A stretch of DNA of 64,000 nt from Vibrio tasmaniensis (GCF_024347635.1 NZ_AP025511.1:682001-746000), one strand, 5' to 3'; counted from the first letter of the stretch, positions 53,015 through 61,680 are shown. Notes: a model not told the origin generated them from the letters alone. Made by a program: numbers and translations.

Positions 53015-53179
53015 AGTCTGTTTCTCAATTAGCAGTAGAACTGCTGATTAATGTTGAGGGGCTGTTGTATAGAATAGGGAAATACAATAACACAACTGTT
53101 GATGCTAACTGCAGTTCACTGGTCTATGTTTTTAATGAGTGTTTGCTCTCTTTTGTATTTTAGGAAAACGCAGCTCAAG

Positions 53180-53196
53180 GTGTAATTAAATTACAC
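53180..53196. promoter_or_regulatory. 17-bp palindrome upstream of mtlA
   Basis: GTGTAATTAAATTACAC is a perfect inverted repeat around a central base. It lies about 380 bases before mtlA, inside a 563-base region (53015-53577) that holds no gene. The region must contain the mtlA promoter and, by analogy to V. cholerae, an antisense small RNA (MtlS). The role of the palindrome is unknown. Confidence 0.5.
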
Positions 53197-53294
53197 AATC
53201 AGCAGCTTGATTCACCTGGGTGTATGTTTTCTATACATGGTGCGATGCTCTTTTATACGGTTTATATGCTTTCTAGATGCTGTCTTTTATTAAG

Positions 53295-53470
53295 TGTGAT
53301 TTAAATCACTATTTATTTTTAAGTATTACAAAATAAAGTGTGATCTACATCGTCATTAAATGAGAGTTATTCTCGCTAATTTGTCTTTGTAATTTTAATT
53401 CATGGTGTTTTTGTGATCCGAATTGCTCTTGTTAACCCTAAAGTGTTTTTTGAGTGTGATGCTCATCACT
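53295..53470 (+). promoter_or_regulatory. Three CRP-like sites in the mtlA leader
   Basis: TGTGATTTAAATCACT (53295-53310), TGTGATCTACATCGTC (53339-53354) and TGTGATGCTCATCACT (53455-53470) fit TGTGA-N6-TCACA, the first and third well and the second by one half only. They suggest cAMP-CRP control of mannitol uptake. The third site is 108 bases before the start codon. Confidence 0.65.
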
Positions 53471-53577
53471 AAAATTGGGTCGGGGTGCATTTTAGAAATG
53501 TTGTGATACATTTTAAATGACTTTTGAGTACACACTTTCGGTCATTTGACCAACCAATACATTACGGGGTTCTACCT

Positions 53578-55464
53578 ATGTTATCACCAGAAGCTAAGAT
53601 TAAGGTTCAAAACTTTGGTCGTTTCTTATCCAATATGGTAATGCCAAACATCGGCGCATTTATTGCGTGGGGTTTCATTACTGCACTATTTATCCCAACA
53701 GGTTGGTGGCCTAACGAAACGTTAGCATCAATGGTTGGTCCTATGATCACATACCTACTACCGCTATTGATCGGTTACACCGGTGGTAAAATGGTTGGCG
53801 GCGACCGTGGAGCGGTTGTTGGTGCAATTACGACGATGGGTGTCATCGTTGGTACAGATATCCCTATGTTTATGGGGGCAATGATTGTCGGCCCTCTAGG
53901 TGGTATCGCAATTAAGAAATTCGATGAAGCTGTTCACGGTAAAGTGAAGAGCGGTTTCGAAATGCTAGTGAACAACTTCTCTGCGGGTATCATCGGCATG
54001 ATCTGCGCGATCATCGCGTTTGTCGTGATTGGTCCTGCGGTTAAGATTCTATCTGGCGGACTTGCTGCTGGTGTTAACGCAATGGTTGAAGCAGGTGCTC
54101 TTCCTCTAGCTTCTATCTTTGTTGAACCTGCGAAAATCCTTTTCCTAAACAACGCAATCAACCACGGTATCTTCTCTCCACTAGGTATCCAGCAATCTGA
54201 AGAGATTGGTCGTTCAATCTTCTTCCTAATTGAAGCTAACCCAGGTCCTGGTTTTGGTCTTCTACTTGCTTACATGGTATTTGGTAAAGGTAGCGCGAAA
54301 CAGTCTGCCGCCGGTGCATCTATCATTCACTTCCTAGGTGGTATCCACGAGATTTACTTCCCGTACGTACTGATGAACCCACGTCTAATTCTTGCTGTTA
54401 TCGCAGGTGGTATGACGGGTGTATTCACTAACGTAATGTTTGACTCTGGTCTTATCTCTCCAGCATCTCCAGGTTCTATCTTCGCAGTTTTACTGATGAC
54501 GCCAAAAGGCTCTTACCTAGGTGTCGTACTTTCAGTTATCGCTTCAACCGCTGTGTCTTTCATCGTAGCTTCAATCCTACTTAAGACTTCAGCTCAAGGT
54601 GGCGATGACGAAGATTCACTAGAAAAAGCATCAGCACAAATGAAAGACATGAAAGCGTCTTCTAAAGGTGCAGCATCAGAAGCAAACGTGAATCTAGCCG
54701 ATGTAAAAGCAGTGTATGTAGCGTGTGATGCAGGTATGGGTTCAAGTGCGATGGGGGCGGGTCTACTTCGTAAAAAAGTAGCAGCAGCAGGCCTAGACAT
54801 TGAAGTAACTAATTACGCAATCAACAATCTACCGGCTGATTCGCAAATTGTTATTACGCATAAAGACTTAACAGATCGTGCTAGTAACACAGTACCAGGT
54901 GCATTACACATGTCTCTGAGTAACTTCCTAGACGGTAGTGTCTATGACCAGCTAGTTGCAGAACTGACAAATGCGCAAAGTGGTGAAGCGAAAGTAGCTC
55001 CTTCAGCAGCTCCAGCACAAGAAGACAACAAGCTTGAACTGACTAACGACAGCATATTCCTTGGCCTTAAAGCGACTCAGAAAGAAGACGCTATTAAGTT
55101 TGCTGGCGACCAATTAGTAAAACTTGGCAACGTATTACCTGAATACGTAGACGGTATGTTTGCTCGTGAAGAGCTCGTGTCTACTTACTTAGGTGAGTCT
55201 ATCGCGGTACCACACGGCACAATCGAAGCAAAACAATACGTACAAAAAACAGGCATTGTTTTCTGCCAATACCCTGAAGGTATTCAGTGGGGCGAAGATG
55301 AAGATGATATCGCGAAGATGGTTATCGGTATTGCAGCACAAGGCGATGAGCACAACATGGTGCTGATGGCTATTACCAATTCACTTGATGACGAAGAAGC
55401 AGTGGAATGCTTACAGAACACAACTAACCCAGATGATGTTCTACGTATTCTAAACGGAAACTAA
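53578..55464 (+). CDS. mtlA: PTS mannitol transporter EIICBA
   Basis: 628 residues. EIIC membrane domain (~1-340) opens with KVQNFGRFLSNMVMPNIGAFIAWGF and has GIHEIYFPYVLMNPRL. EIIB (~380-470) has the phospho-Cys in VACDAGMGSSAMGAGLL, and EIIA (~495-628) has the phospho-His in AVPHGTIEAK. It imports mannitol as mannitol-1-phosphate. The start ATG at 53578 is taken from homology; an upstream TTG frame would add 18 residues. Codon use is strongly biased, suggesting high expression. Confidence 0.96.
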   Translation: MLSPEAKIKVQNFGRFLSNMVMPNIGAFIAWGFITALFIPTGWWPNETLASMVGPMITYLLPLLIGYTGGKMVGGDRGAVVGAITTMGVIVGTDIPMFMGAMIVGPLGGIAIKKFDEAVHGKVKSGFEMLVNNFSAGIIGMICAIIAFVVIGPAVKILSGGLAAGVNAMVEAGALPLASIFVEPAKILFLNNAINHGIFSPLGIQQSEEIGRSIFFLIEANPGPGFGLLLAYMVFGKGSAKQSAAGASIIHFLGGIHEIYFPYVLMNPRLILAVIAGGMTGVFTNVMFDSGLISPASPGSIFAVLLMTPKGSYLGVVLSVIASTAVSFIVASILLKTSAQGGDDEDSLEKASAQMKDMKASSKGAASEANVNLADVKAVYVACDAGMGSSAMGAGLLRKKVAAAGLDIEVTNYAINNLPADSQIVITHKDLTDRASNTVPGALHMSLSNFLDGSVYDQLVAELTNAQSGEAKVAPSAAPAQEDNKLELTNDSIFLGLKATQKEDAIKFAGDQLVKLGNVLPEYVDGMFAREELVSTYLGESIAVPHGTIEAKQYVQKTGIVFCQYPEGIQWGEDEDDIAKMVIGIAAQGDEHNMVLMAITNSLDDEEAVECLQNTTNPDDVLRILNGN

Positions 55465-55491
55465 AAGCTCTAGTCAAGCTCCTGAGTGAAG

Positions 55492-55517
55492 GAGGCCGGT
55501 ATCCCCCTACTGGCCTC
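55492..55517 (+). other. Hairpin between mtlA and mtlD
   Basis: GAGGCCGGTA pairs with TACTGGCCTC (one G-U) around a 6-base loop and is followed by ATTTT. It may be a weak terminator or a processing/stability element that lowers mtlD relative to mtlA. Confidence 0.5.
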
Positions 55518-55645
55518 ATTTTCGGTCTTAATCTCTCTAAGAGATTCAGTCTGAATAGCTTAGTGCTTAATGCCTAGCGCACATCGTCAAGGCATGTTGT
55601 TAAGCAGTTAGCTATCTAGATTCAAATATTTATAAGGTCAAAATT

Positions 55646-56794
55646 ATGAAAGCGTTACATTTTGGTGCAGGTAATATCGGTCGTGGTTTCATTGGTAAGC
55701 TTCTTTCTGATGCTGGTATGAAGGTTACGTTTGCTGACGTAAATGAAACGGTTGTAAATGCGTTAATTGAACGCCAGGAATACCCAGTTAAGATTGTTGG
55801 CGAAGAGTGTGTTGTAGAAGTTGTTAAGAATGTGACAGCAGTAAACTCGGCGACAAGCGCAGTTGTAGATTGCATTGCTGAGTCTGATCTTGTGACGACA
55901 GCCGTTGGTCCTACGGTTCTTAAAATCATCTCTAAGTCTATCGCTCAAGGCATTGAAAAGCGTGCTGCAGCAAACAACACTGCACCAATGAACATCATCG
56001 CGGCAGAGAACATGGTTCGCGGTACTAGCCAATTAAAAGCAGCAGTGTTAGAGCACCTTTCTGACGAAATGAAAGCCTTCACTGAAGAGCACATTGGCTT
56101 TGTTGATTCAGCGGTTGACCGTATTGTTCCACCGGCAGAAGCGGGCGAAACAGATCCTCTAGCGGTAACGGTTGAAACGTTCAGCGAGTGGATCGTAGAC
56201 CAAACACAATTCAAAGGTGAGATTCCAAAGATCCCAGGTATGGAATGCACTGACAACCTAATGGCGTTCGTTGAGCGTAAACTGTTCACGCTAAACACAG
56301 GTCATTTGGTTACGGCATACCTTGGTGTGCTTGCGGGTCACGAGACAATCAAAGATTCTATCGAAGATGACGTAATTCGTGCTGAGGTAACAGCAACGAT
56401 GGAAGAGAGCGGTGCGGTTCTGATTAAGCGTTACGGCTTTGATCCAGAAGCTCACGCTGCCTACATCCAAAAGATTCTAGGTCGTTTTGCTAACCCGTTC
56501 CTACGTGATGAAGTGGATCGCGTTGGTCGTCAACCTATTCGTAAGCTGAGCCCACAAGATCGCCTAGTCAAGCCACTGAATGGTACGTTAGAATACGGGC
56601 TACCAAATGCTCATCTAGTAAAAGCGATCGCCGCTGCGTTCCATTACAAGAATGAAGATGATCCGCAAGCGGTTGAACTTCAAGCAATGTTCGCAGAAAA
56701 AGGTTTTGCTGAGACATTAGCGCATTATTCTGAGCTGAATAGTGACTCAGAAGTTGTTAAACTAGCGGAACAAGCTTATCTAGCATTGAAATGA
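55646..56794 (+). CDS. mtlD: Mannitol-1-phosphate 5-dehydrogenase
   Basis: 382 residues of the polyol dehydrogenase family. NAD-binding motif MKALHFGAGNIGRGFIG at the N-terminus, then IAAENMVRGTSQLK and FVDSAVDRIVPP, and the C-terminal domain with KLFTLNTGHLVTAYLG. It converts mannitol-1-phosphate to fructose-6-phosphate with NAD+. ATAAGGTC precedes the ATG. It lies 181 bases after mtlA and ends at an overlapping ATGA; a terminator hairpin follows immediately. Confidence 0.97.
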   Translation: MKALHFGAGNIGRGFIGKLLSDAGMKVTFADVNETVVNALIERQEYPVKIVGEECVVEVVKNVTAVNSATSAVVDCIAESDLVTTAVGPTVLKIISKSIAQGIEKRAAANNTAPMNIIAAENMVRGTSQLKAAVLEHLSDEMKAFTEEHIGFVDSAVDRIVPPAEAGETDPLAVTVETFSEWIVDQTQFKGEIPKIPGMECTDNLMAFVERKLFTLNTGHLVTAYLGVLAGHETIKDSIEDDVIRAEVTATMEESGAVLIKRYGFDPEAHAAYIQKILGRFANPFLRDEVDRVGRQPIRKLSPQDRLVKPLNGTLEYGLPNAHLVKAIAAAFHYKNEDDPQAVELQAMFAEKGFAETLAHYSELNSDSEVVKLAEQAYLALK

Positions 56795-56803
56795 TAAACC
56801 ATC

Positions 56804-56835
56804 AAAGTGCCACACCAGTGGCACTTTATTCTTTT
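56804..56835 (+). terminator. Terminator/attenuator between mtlD and mtlR
   Basis: AAAGTGCCAC pairs perfectly with GTGGCACTTT across an ACCA loop and is followed by ATTCTTTT. Since it lies ten bases before the preferred mtlR start, mtlR probably receives reduced read-through. Confidence 0.8.
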
Positions 56836-56844
56836 AGAGCAACC

Positions 56845-57381
56845 ATGCCCATACATACAACACACGAATCAGATTTACTTGAAGAACTAGCCGAATCAGC
56901 TAATGCTGCGGAGTGCCTGTTGTGCGCCTACGATGTCTTAGAAGACATGCTGGACGCTTTGTTGAAAAGTATCTTCTATAAAGATGACTACGCAGTAAAA
57001 TTTGTTGTTGACCCTCTCCTTACCACTGATGGCCCTTTAGGCGAAATTCTTGTTCGAACAAAACTATTGTTAGGGTTAGGTGTGATCAGTAAAGAGGTGT
57101 ATGACGATATTGAAGTTTTCGTTACTCTAAAAGAGTGGGTAAATATTCAAGAAGGTCAGGTAAATTTCTGGGACCAAGATGTTGTTTTTGAACTTAATCG
57201 TATAAATGCTATTCAAAAAATGATGCCAATCGACTATGACCCGGAGTTGGTCGAAGGCATGTCTGATGATATGAAGCGTATGTTTTTAGAGCGTCACTTT
57301 CAAAAAGTGCGCTCTACGATAGTGCTAGCGGTTAATGATATACATCAGCAGTTAGCGAAAGAGAATGTCCTGACCTCTTAA
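56845..57381 (+). CDS. mtlR: MtlR-family mannitol operon repressor
   Basis: 178 residues from the ATG at 56845. The helical MtlR/MltR family pattern includes KSIFYKDDYAVKFVVDPLLTTDGPLGEILVRTKLLLGLGVI. MtlR represses mtlA in enterics and vibrios but has no classical DNA-binding domain. An earlier in-frame ATG at 56791 overlaps mtlD, but the intervening codons form a terminator hairpin, so I prefer the later start. No strong Shine-Dalgarno is visible for it, consistent with low expression. Confidence 0.9.
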   Translation: MPIHTTHESDLLEELAESANAAECLLCAYDVLEDMLDALLKSIFYKDDYAVKFVVDPLLTTDGPLGEILVRTKLLLGLGVISKEVYDDIEVFVTLKEWVNIQEGQVNFWDQDVVFELNRINAIQKMMPIDYDPELVEGMSDDMKRMFLERHFQKVRSTIVLAVNDIHQQLAKENVLTS

Positions 57382-57417
57382 GCTATTTTTAGGTAGTGAA
57401 AGTAAGTTCGGTGCTAC

Positions 57418-57831
57418 TTATGACTCTACCTTTGCCAACCACAGATCACACTGAGCGATGAGCTCTTGCAAAAATAGAGTTGGGTTCGCAAGCTTTTCAC
57501 TTCCTTTTATACTTGTTGTCGTTACCTGCCAAAAACTCAGTGAGACTAGGTTTCTTTTGTATAGAAACTCACTTAGCTCCGTTGATGAAAGCGGAAGAGA
57601 TTCACCAAATACATCATGTAGCCGTTTTATAATCGGTTTTAACTCTACAATAGTGCCCTTTAGGAACTGCTCTGCAGTCTGGTCTTCAATGGCTTGGGCA
57701 TCGCTAGAGCTGTTTTGTTTACAAAGTGCTCTAATCGATTGGTAGAGTGAATTTTCTAATCTTTGTACTGAAAGCAGAGCTTGTCCAAGTAGAGATAGCT
57801 GTTCACTGCTTAGGTTCGTTGTATCTGTCAT
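57418..57831 (-). CDS. Hypothetical helical protein
   Basis: 137 residues, mostly predicted helix, without signal peptide or membrane segment. Notable parts are SSEQLSLLGQALLSVQRLENSLYQSIRALCKQ and FLYKRNLVSLSFWQVTTTSIKGSEKL. I do not recognise the family. The ATG has AGGA ten bases upstream. It is convergent with mtlR and follows another hypothetical gene, which may be co-transcribed (32-base gap). Confidence 0.65.
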   Translation of the reverse strand: MTDTTNLSSEQLSLLGQALLSVQRLENSLYQSIRALCKQNSSSDAQAIEDQTAEQFLKGTIVELKPIIKRLHDVFGESLPLSSTELSEFLYKRNLVSLSFWQVTTTSIKGSEKLANPTLFLQELIAQCDLWLAKVES

Positions 57832-57863
57832 TTAAGTCAGTTCCTAATAAATTGAAGTCTGTT

Positions 57864-58151
57864 TTACCTGAATTTTGAGCTAGCTTGTTCGGGCGTATAG
57901 GTGTCTGCATTGAAAATAATATAGTCACCGCTTACCAATTTTGTGTATTGAACCTTGCCTTTAAATCCAATATCCCCCAGCTTTTTCAGAAGATTAGGCT
58001 TGGCGTTATCGTAGACAACATTTAAAAAAGGAAGGTGGCTAGAGTGAACTACGCCGTGTAGGTTAAACTCTTCTAATGCCTCTGAGAGGTGATCACTGTC
58101 AGTCAGTTCGATGACCTCGACAATTTCATTCAACAACATGTCTATTTCCAT
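57864..58151 (-). CDS. Hypothetical acidic small protein
   Basis: 95 residues from the ATG at 58151. The frame continues upstream to 58229, but there it runs through the nagB terminator, so the longer form is unlikely. The protein starts with an acidic leucine-rich helix (EIDMLLNEIVEVIELTDSDHL), then FNLHGVVHSSHLPFLNVVYDNAKPNLLKKLGDIGFKGKV. No known domain is recognised. It probably forms a two-gene unit with the next hypothetical gene. Confidence 0.55.
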   Translation of the reverse strand: MEIDMLLNEIVEVIELTDSDHLSEALEEFNLHGVVHSSHLPFLNVVYDNAKPNLLKKLGDIGFKGKVQYTKLVSGDYIIFNADTYTPEQASSKFR

Positions 58152-58179
58152 ATTTTCTAGTTGATAACGATTGTGACAT

Positions 58180-58215
58180 AAAAAAAAAACCACTTCCGAT
58201 AGAAGAAGTGGTTTT
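58180..58215 (-). terminator. Rho-independent terminator of nagB
   Basis: On the minus strand AAAACCACTTC pairs with GAAGTGGTTTT around a short loop and runs into a tract of ten T residues. Confidence 0.92.
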
Positions 58216-58242
58216 AATTCTGTAATCAAGATCTACATCAAA

Positions 58243-59043
58243 TTATAGGTCTTGAATGTTCTCAGCTTCTAACTCTTGGAAGTAGCGTAGAGTCTTAACT
58301 TTTAGCTCTTGTTGAGCTGGTTCATCAGCAACGATGATAGCTTTACGGTGCATCTGTAGAGCCGTAACAGTCCACATGTGATTTACAGAACCTTCAATAG
58401 CCATTTGAAGCGCTTGCGCTTTGTTGTGACCTAGAGAAAGGATCATCACTTCTTCAGCGTCTAGAAGAGTAGCAACACCGATAGTTAGTGCGTATTTAGG
58501 AACTTGGTTGATGTCGCCATCGAAGAAACGAGAGTTCGCAATACGAGTGTCTTCAGTCAACGTTTTGATACGAGTACGTGAAGATAGAGAAGAACCTGGT
58601 TCGTTGAATGCGATGTGACCGTCGATGCCTACGCCGCCCATGAACAGGTTGATTTTACCGTATGAACGGATTTTCTCTTCGTATGCTGCACAGTGAGCAT
58701 CGATGTCTTCAGCTTTACCGTCTAGCAGGTTGATGTTTTCTGCTTGAATATCAACGTGGTTGAAAAAGTTTTCGTGCATGAATGTGCGGTAAGACTCAGG
58801 GTGGTTTGGTTCGATACCAACGTACTCATCCATGTTGAATGTTACAACGTGCTTGAAGCTTACTTCGCCAGCTTTGTAAAGTTCAATTAGCTCAGCGTAA
58901 GTAGTTAAAGGTGTGCTACCAGTAGGAAGACCTAGTACAAATGGACGCTCAGCAGTTGGAGCGAATTTGTTGATCGAATCTGCGATATGACGAGCAGCCC
59001 ATTTACCTACTTTTGCTTTGTTGCTTAATGGAATAAGTCTCAT
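58243..59043 (-). CDS. nagB: Glucosamine-6-phosphate deaminase
   Basis: 266 residues. MRLIPLSNKAKVGKWAARHI, LGLPTGSTPLTTYAELIELYKAGEVSF, TFNMDEYVGIEPNHPESYRTFMHENFF and LFMGGVGIDGHIAFNEPGSS are the family signatures, including the catalytic Asp and His. It converts glucosamine-6-phosphate to fructose-6-phosphate and ammonia, the last step of GlcNAc use after chitin breakdown. AGGGG precedes the ATG. It is monocistronic, with a NagC-like operator upstream. Confidence 0.97.
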   Translation of the reverse strand: MRLIPLSNKAKVGKWAARHIADSINKFAPTAERPFVLGLPTGSTPLTTYAELIELYKAGEVSFKHVVTFNMDEYVGIEPNHPESYRTFMHENFFNHVDIQAENINLLDGKAEDIDAHCAAYEEKIRSYGKINLFMGGVGIDGHIAFNEPGSSLSSRTRIKTLTEDTRIANSRFFDGDINQVPKYALTIGVATLLDAEEVMILSLGHNKAQALQMAIEGSVNHMWTVTALQMHRKAIIVADEPAQQELKVKTLRYFQELEAENIQDL

Positions 59044-59086
59044 TGATTTTGCCCCTAGAAATTAAATTTTATAGTGTTCTGAAACA

Positions 59087-59107
59087 TTAATTCGCATTAT
59101 AAAATAA
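59087..59107 (-). promoter_or_regulatory. NagC-like operator of nagB
   Basis: The minus-strand reading TTATTTTATAATGCGAATTAA has AT-rich arms (TTATTTT and AATTAA) around a central GC pair, as in NagC boxes. It lies 44-64 bases before the nagB start. This is a pattern match from memory and no second site was found. Confidence 0.4.
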
Positions 59108-59587
59108 GTTATCAAATTCCGCTATTGTTTTAGGTCAAGTTTTTGCTTTTTTGATCATATCTGTGACTAGAACTCTTAAATTTGCACAATTATTGTATGG
59201 ATATTTGGTGAGGTTAAACAAGGTTAATACGTTTGTCATATACAGTAGTGTGGATTTAATTCAGCGCTTGAAAGGTTGGAGTGCTTTGATGTATTGATAC
59301 GCTTCAGTGTATGAACGTCCTTCACCGTAACAATAAGCGTTGAGAGTATTGTAGTTGAAGCAAGAAAAATAATGATGGCAATAGAGCGCTATCGTGATAA
59401 AACGCGGGCGGGATCAAGAACGATGAATTTCATTGGGGAGTGAATACCCATGAGATAGAACGAGAATTGTGTTTTAGTCACGCTATCGCCATGAAAGTTA
59501 TATAAATATTGGTTTTTTGGGGAAGGTTGACTAGACTTTGTTCTAGTGAAGAGGCTTTCCTTAAGTTCCCGCTAACTCGCGATGAAC
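59108..59587 (-). other. Gene-free region with a possible coding remnant
   Basis: Between the nagB promoter and the maoP terminator no complete gene is visible. On the minus strand a frame without a start codon runs to a stop near 59263 and ends with YCYGEGRSYTEAYQYIKAL and a few more residues. A second frame nearby begins MGIHSPMKFIVLDPAR (around 59452) and stops within 20 codons. They may be parts of one decayed gene or chance. Confidence 0.3.
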
Positions 59588-59623
59588 AAAAAAAGCCCAA
59601 AGTGATGAGGTATCACTTTGAGC
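59588..59623 (-). terminator. Rho-independent terminator of maoP
   Basis: CAAAGTGAT pairs with ATCACTTTG around a 5-base loop; on the minus strand it is followed by GGGCTTTTTTT. Confidence 0.85.
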
Positions 59624-59630
59624 AGTTTTA

Positions 59631-59984
59631 CTAATCTTCTAACACTAACTCTCTTTCGTATTCTTCCCTAGAAACTTCGCTGCGTTTGCAGCCGTTTAGG
59701 GTATGAAAGCGACGGCGTCCACGAGCCAGTTGAATGTACTTCAACCAAACACGCTCTAACTTGGACTTTGCCTTATGAGGGTGAGACAACACTTTGATGA
59801 AGTGTTTTTCTTCTGAATTGCTTGGCGAAAGTTCGCCAGTCTCAAGTGCAAGCATGGTGTCACCAAACAAGGTTAGGATTTCCTCTTCTGAAAGAGTAAA
59901 ATCACCCGACTTAGCAAACCCTCGTGGGAATTTAATGGTGTCATAAAAACGTTTTTTTCCGTGTCGGAATTCGGTCTCAGACAT
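59631..59984 (-). CDS. maoP: MaoP (DUF413) family protein
   Basis: 117 residues matching DUF413: FRHGKKRFYDTIKFPRGFAKSGDFTLSEEEILTLFGDTMLALE at the start and LERVWLKYIQLARGRRRFHTLNG later. In E. coli MaoP (YifE) organises the Ori macrodomain with a cis site in its own promoter region. The divergent hdfR gene next door reproduces the E. coli yifE-hdfR arrangement, which supports both calls. The 156-bp intergenic region would be where a maoS-like site lies. Confidence 0.92.
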   Translation of the reverse strand: MSETEFRHGKKRFYDTIKFPRGFAKSGDFTLSEEEILTLFGDTMLALETGELSPSNSEEKHFIKVLSHPHKAKSKLERVWLKYIQLARGRRRFHTLNGCKRSEVSREEYERELVLED

Positions 59985-60064
59985 ATCAGCCTCAGTAATG
60001 TGGTTAGATAGAAATTAGTGTTTATTGCTCACGCGAAAATATTGTTAAAAGGCTCAAATAGGAA

Positions 60065-60079
60065 GCAAAACGTTTTTGC
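60065..60079. promoter_or_regulatory. Palindrome in the maoP-hdfR intergenic region
   Basis: GCAAAACGTTTTTGC, with a perfect 10-bp core AAAACGTTTT, lies midway between the divergent starts. It could be an HdfR site or the equivalent of the E. coli maoS element. The sequence alone does not decide. Confidence 0.4.
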
Positions 60080-60140
60080 CTTTACGATAAACAATCCTAG
60101 ATCGGCTAGTTAGCAGATTTATTACAGAGATGTATTTTTG

Positions 60141-61031
60141 ATGGATGTGAAAGTATTTAGAACCTTTCTTGAGGTTGCAAGGGTGCGCCATTTTGGGCGC
60201 GCAGCTGAAAACTTGTATTTAACACAAGCGGCGGTGAGTGCGCGGATCAAACAGCTTGAAGGCTATTTTGATACTCAGCTCTTCATTCGTGACCGAAATA
60301 ACATCAAGCTGACCTCTTCTGGTGAGCGTTTGATTGGTTATGCTGAAGTGATGGTGTCCACCTTACAGCAAGCCAAATTTGAGCTGTCGTTAGAAAGTGG
60401 GAAAGCCTTGCAGCTAACACTGGGTGGCACGCCGAATATTTGGGATGCGTATCTACAAAACTGTTTAAGTGTGGTGACTGACTCTTTTGGTGGTTACGGC
60501 TTTATGGCCGAGGTGATGGGGCGCGAACAACTGAACCGTAATTTGCTAGAGCGAACGCTAGATATGGCTTTCGCTTTTGATCAGATCAAAGCGGAAGAGC
60601 TGAACTGTAAAAAAGTCGCTGATTTGGTGTTGGTGTTGGTATCAACGCAGCAAGATGACCTTGAGTCTGTATTCCAACATAAGTATGTGTATGTCGATTG
60701 GGGAACGCGCTTCGGTTCAGAACACGCAGAGCGTCACCCTAAAGTTCCAGCACCATATCTACGTACCTCTACAGCTCGTATCGCGCTCGATTTTATTTTA
60801 GAGAAAGGTGGCAGTGCGTATTTACCTGTTTCTATGGTTGAACCTTTTATCGAGTCGGGTCAATTGCACAAGGTAAAAGGGGTTGAAGACTGGTATCGCC
60901 CAATTTACCTGAGCTACCGTAAAAGCAGTACTTCGGTTGATGCGATCATGCAGGTTGAGAAGTTGGTTAATGAGATTGACCCATCGACTGCCTACACGTT
61001 GCAACAAGCTGCTGAACAAGCACCAGAGTAA
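60141..61031 (+). CDS. hdfR: LysR-family regulator HdfR
   Basis: 296 residues. The N-terminus MDVKVFRTFLEVARVRHFGRAAENLYLTQAAVSARIKQLEGYFDTQLF and RDRNNIKLTSSGERL closely follow E. coli HdfR. The effector domain is normal length. The ATG at 60141 is preferred; an upstream TTG adds one residue. HdfR represses flagellar flhDC in E. coli; its role in vibrios is not established. It is divergent from maoP. Confidence 0.9.
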   Translation: MDVKVFRTFLEVARVRHFGRAAENLYLTQAAVSARIKQLEGYFDTQLFIRDRNNIKLTSSGERLIGYAEVMVSTLQQAKFELSLESGKALQLTLGGTPNIWDAYLQNCLSVVTDSFGGYGFMAEVMGREQLNRNLLERTLDMAFAFDQIKAEELNCKKVADLVLVLVSTQQDDLESVFQHKYVYVDWGTRFGSEHAERHPKVPAPYLRTSTARIALDFILEKGGSAYLPVSMVEPFIESGQLHKVKGVEDWYRPIYLSYRKSSTSVDAIMQVEKLVNEIDPSTAYTLQQAAEQAPE

Positions 61032-61075
61032 CGGCATTCGCGGTAAGCAACGGCTTTGTTGATTAGATTAAATAA

Positions 61076-61115
61076 AAAATGGCTCCTAACTAGTTATATA
61101 GTTGGGAGCCATTTT
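61076..61115. terminator. Terminator after hdfR, usable on both strands
   Basis: AAAATGGCTCCTAACT pairs with AGTTGGGAGCCATTTT (one G-U) around an 8-base loop. A run of A residues on the left and T residues on the right allow either direction, and the next gene is convergent. Confidence 0.85.
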
Positions 61116-61244
61116 CGTTTTAAACCAGAGATGATCTTCTCTTCCAAATCAGAGTGAGCCTCTAATTCTGATAAATCAGTTTAAGCCTGGTATGCGTAAC
61201 CTTTTAAAAGCCCTATCACTTCAAAGCACTATTCTTCGAAAATT

Positions 61245-61448
61245 CTAGAGATTCATTAGATTCTCGATAGACTCTTCAAGAGAGTGTGACATGTAAGAAT
61301 GGATTTGATTGCCATCCGTTGCGTCAATCTCAATCATAGAAATCCCGTTGTCTGCTTTGTCTTCAAGAAAGCTGAGAGACTGCTCGACTGATTGACTGGT
61401 GAGAACCTGTTGGTTTGATAAAACAATACGACATGTGTGAAGAACCAT
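61245..61448 (-). CDS. Hypothetical small protein
   Basis: 67 residues: a beta-alpha-beta looking protein, RIVLSNQQVLTSQSVEQSLSFLEDKADNGISMIEIDATDGNQIHSYM, then a helix ESIENLMNL. No domain recognised. AAGGAAAAGGCT directly before the ATG is a strong ribosome-binding site, so I think it is real. It stands alone between hdfR and ada-alkA. Confidence 0.65.
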   Translation of the reverse strand: MVLHTCRIVLSNQQVLTSQSVEQSLSFLEDKADNGISMIEIDATDGNQIHSYMSHSLEESIENLMNL

Positions 61449-61680
61449 AGCCTTTTCCTTATTATTCGATAGGTCTCTGCATCTTAATGTGCTGAGTACC
61501 GTTCGTTGACGTTGTGAGAATAATCCTTTCTCACGGTTAAATTTAGTCGAATTGAGCGAAAAGAAAACCCTTTTTTGTGATTTATCTAACCTTCAGTTCC
61601 GAAAATGGCTAGCGACAATACCAGTTCACGGTAAACTTTTAGTTATTGGATCACAGTATGGCTAACGGGAAGGACACAGT

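Noticed and set aside
58151..58229. N-terminal extension of the hypothetical gene ending at 57864
   Set aside because: The extension reads through the nagB terminator hairpin and T tract, so an ATG at 58151 is more credible.
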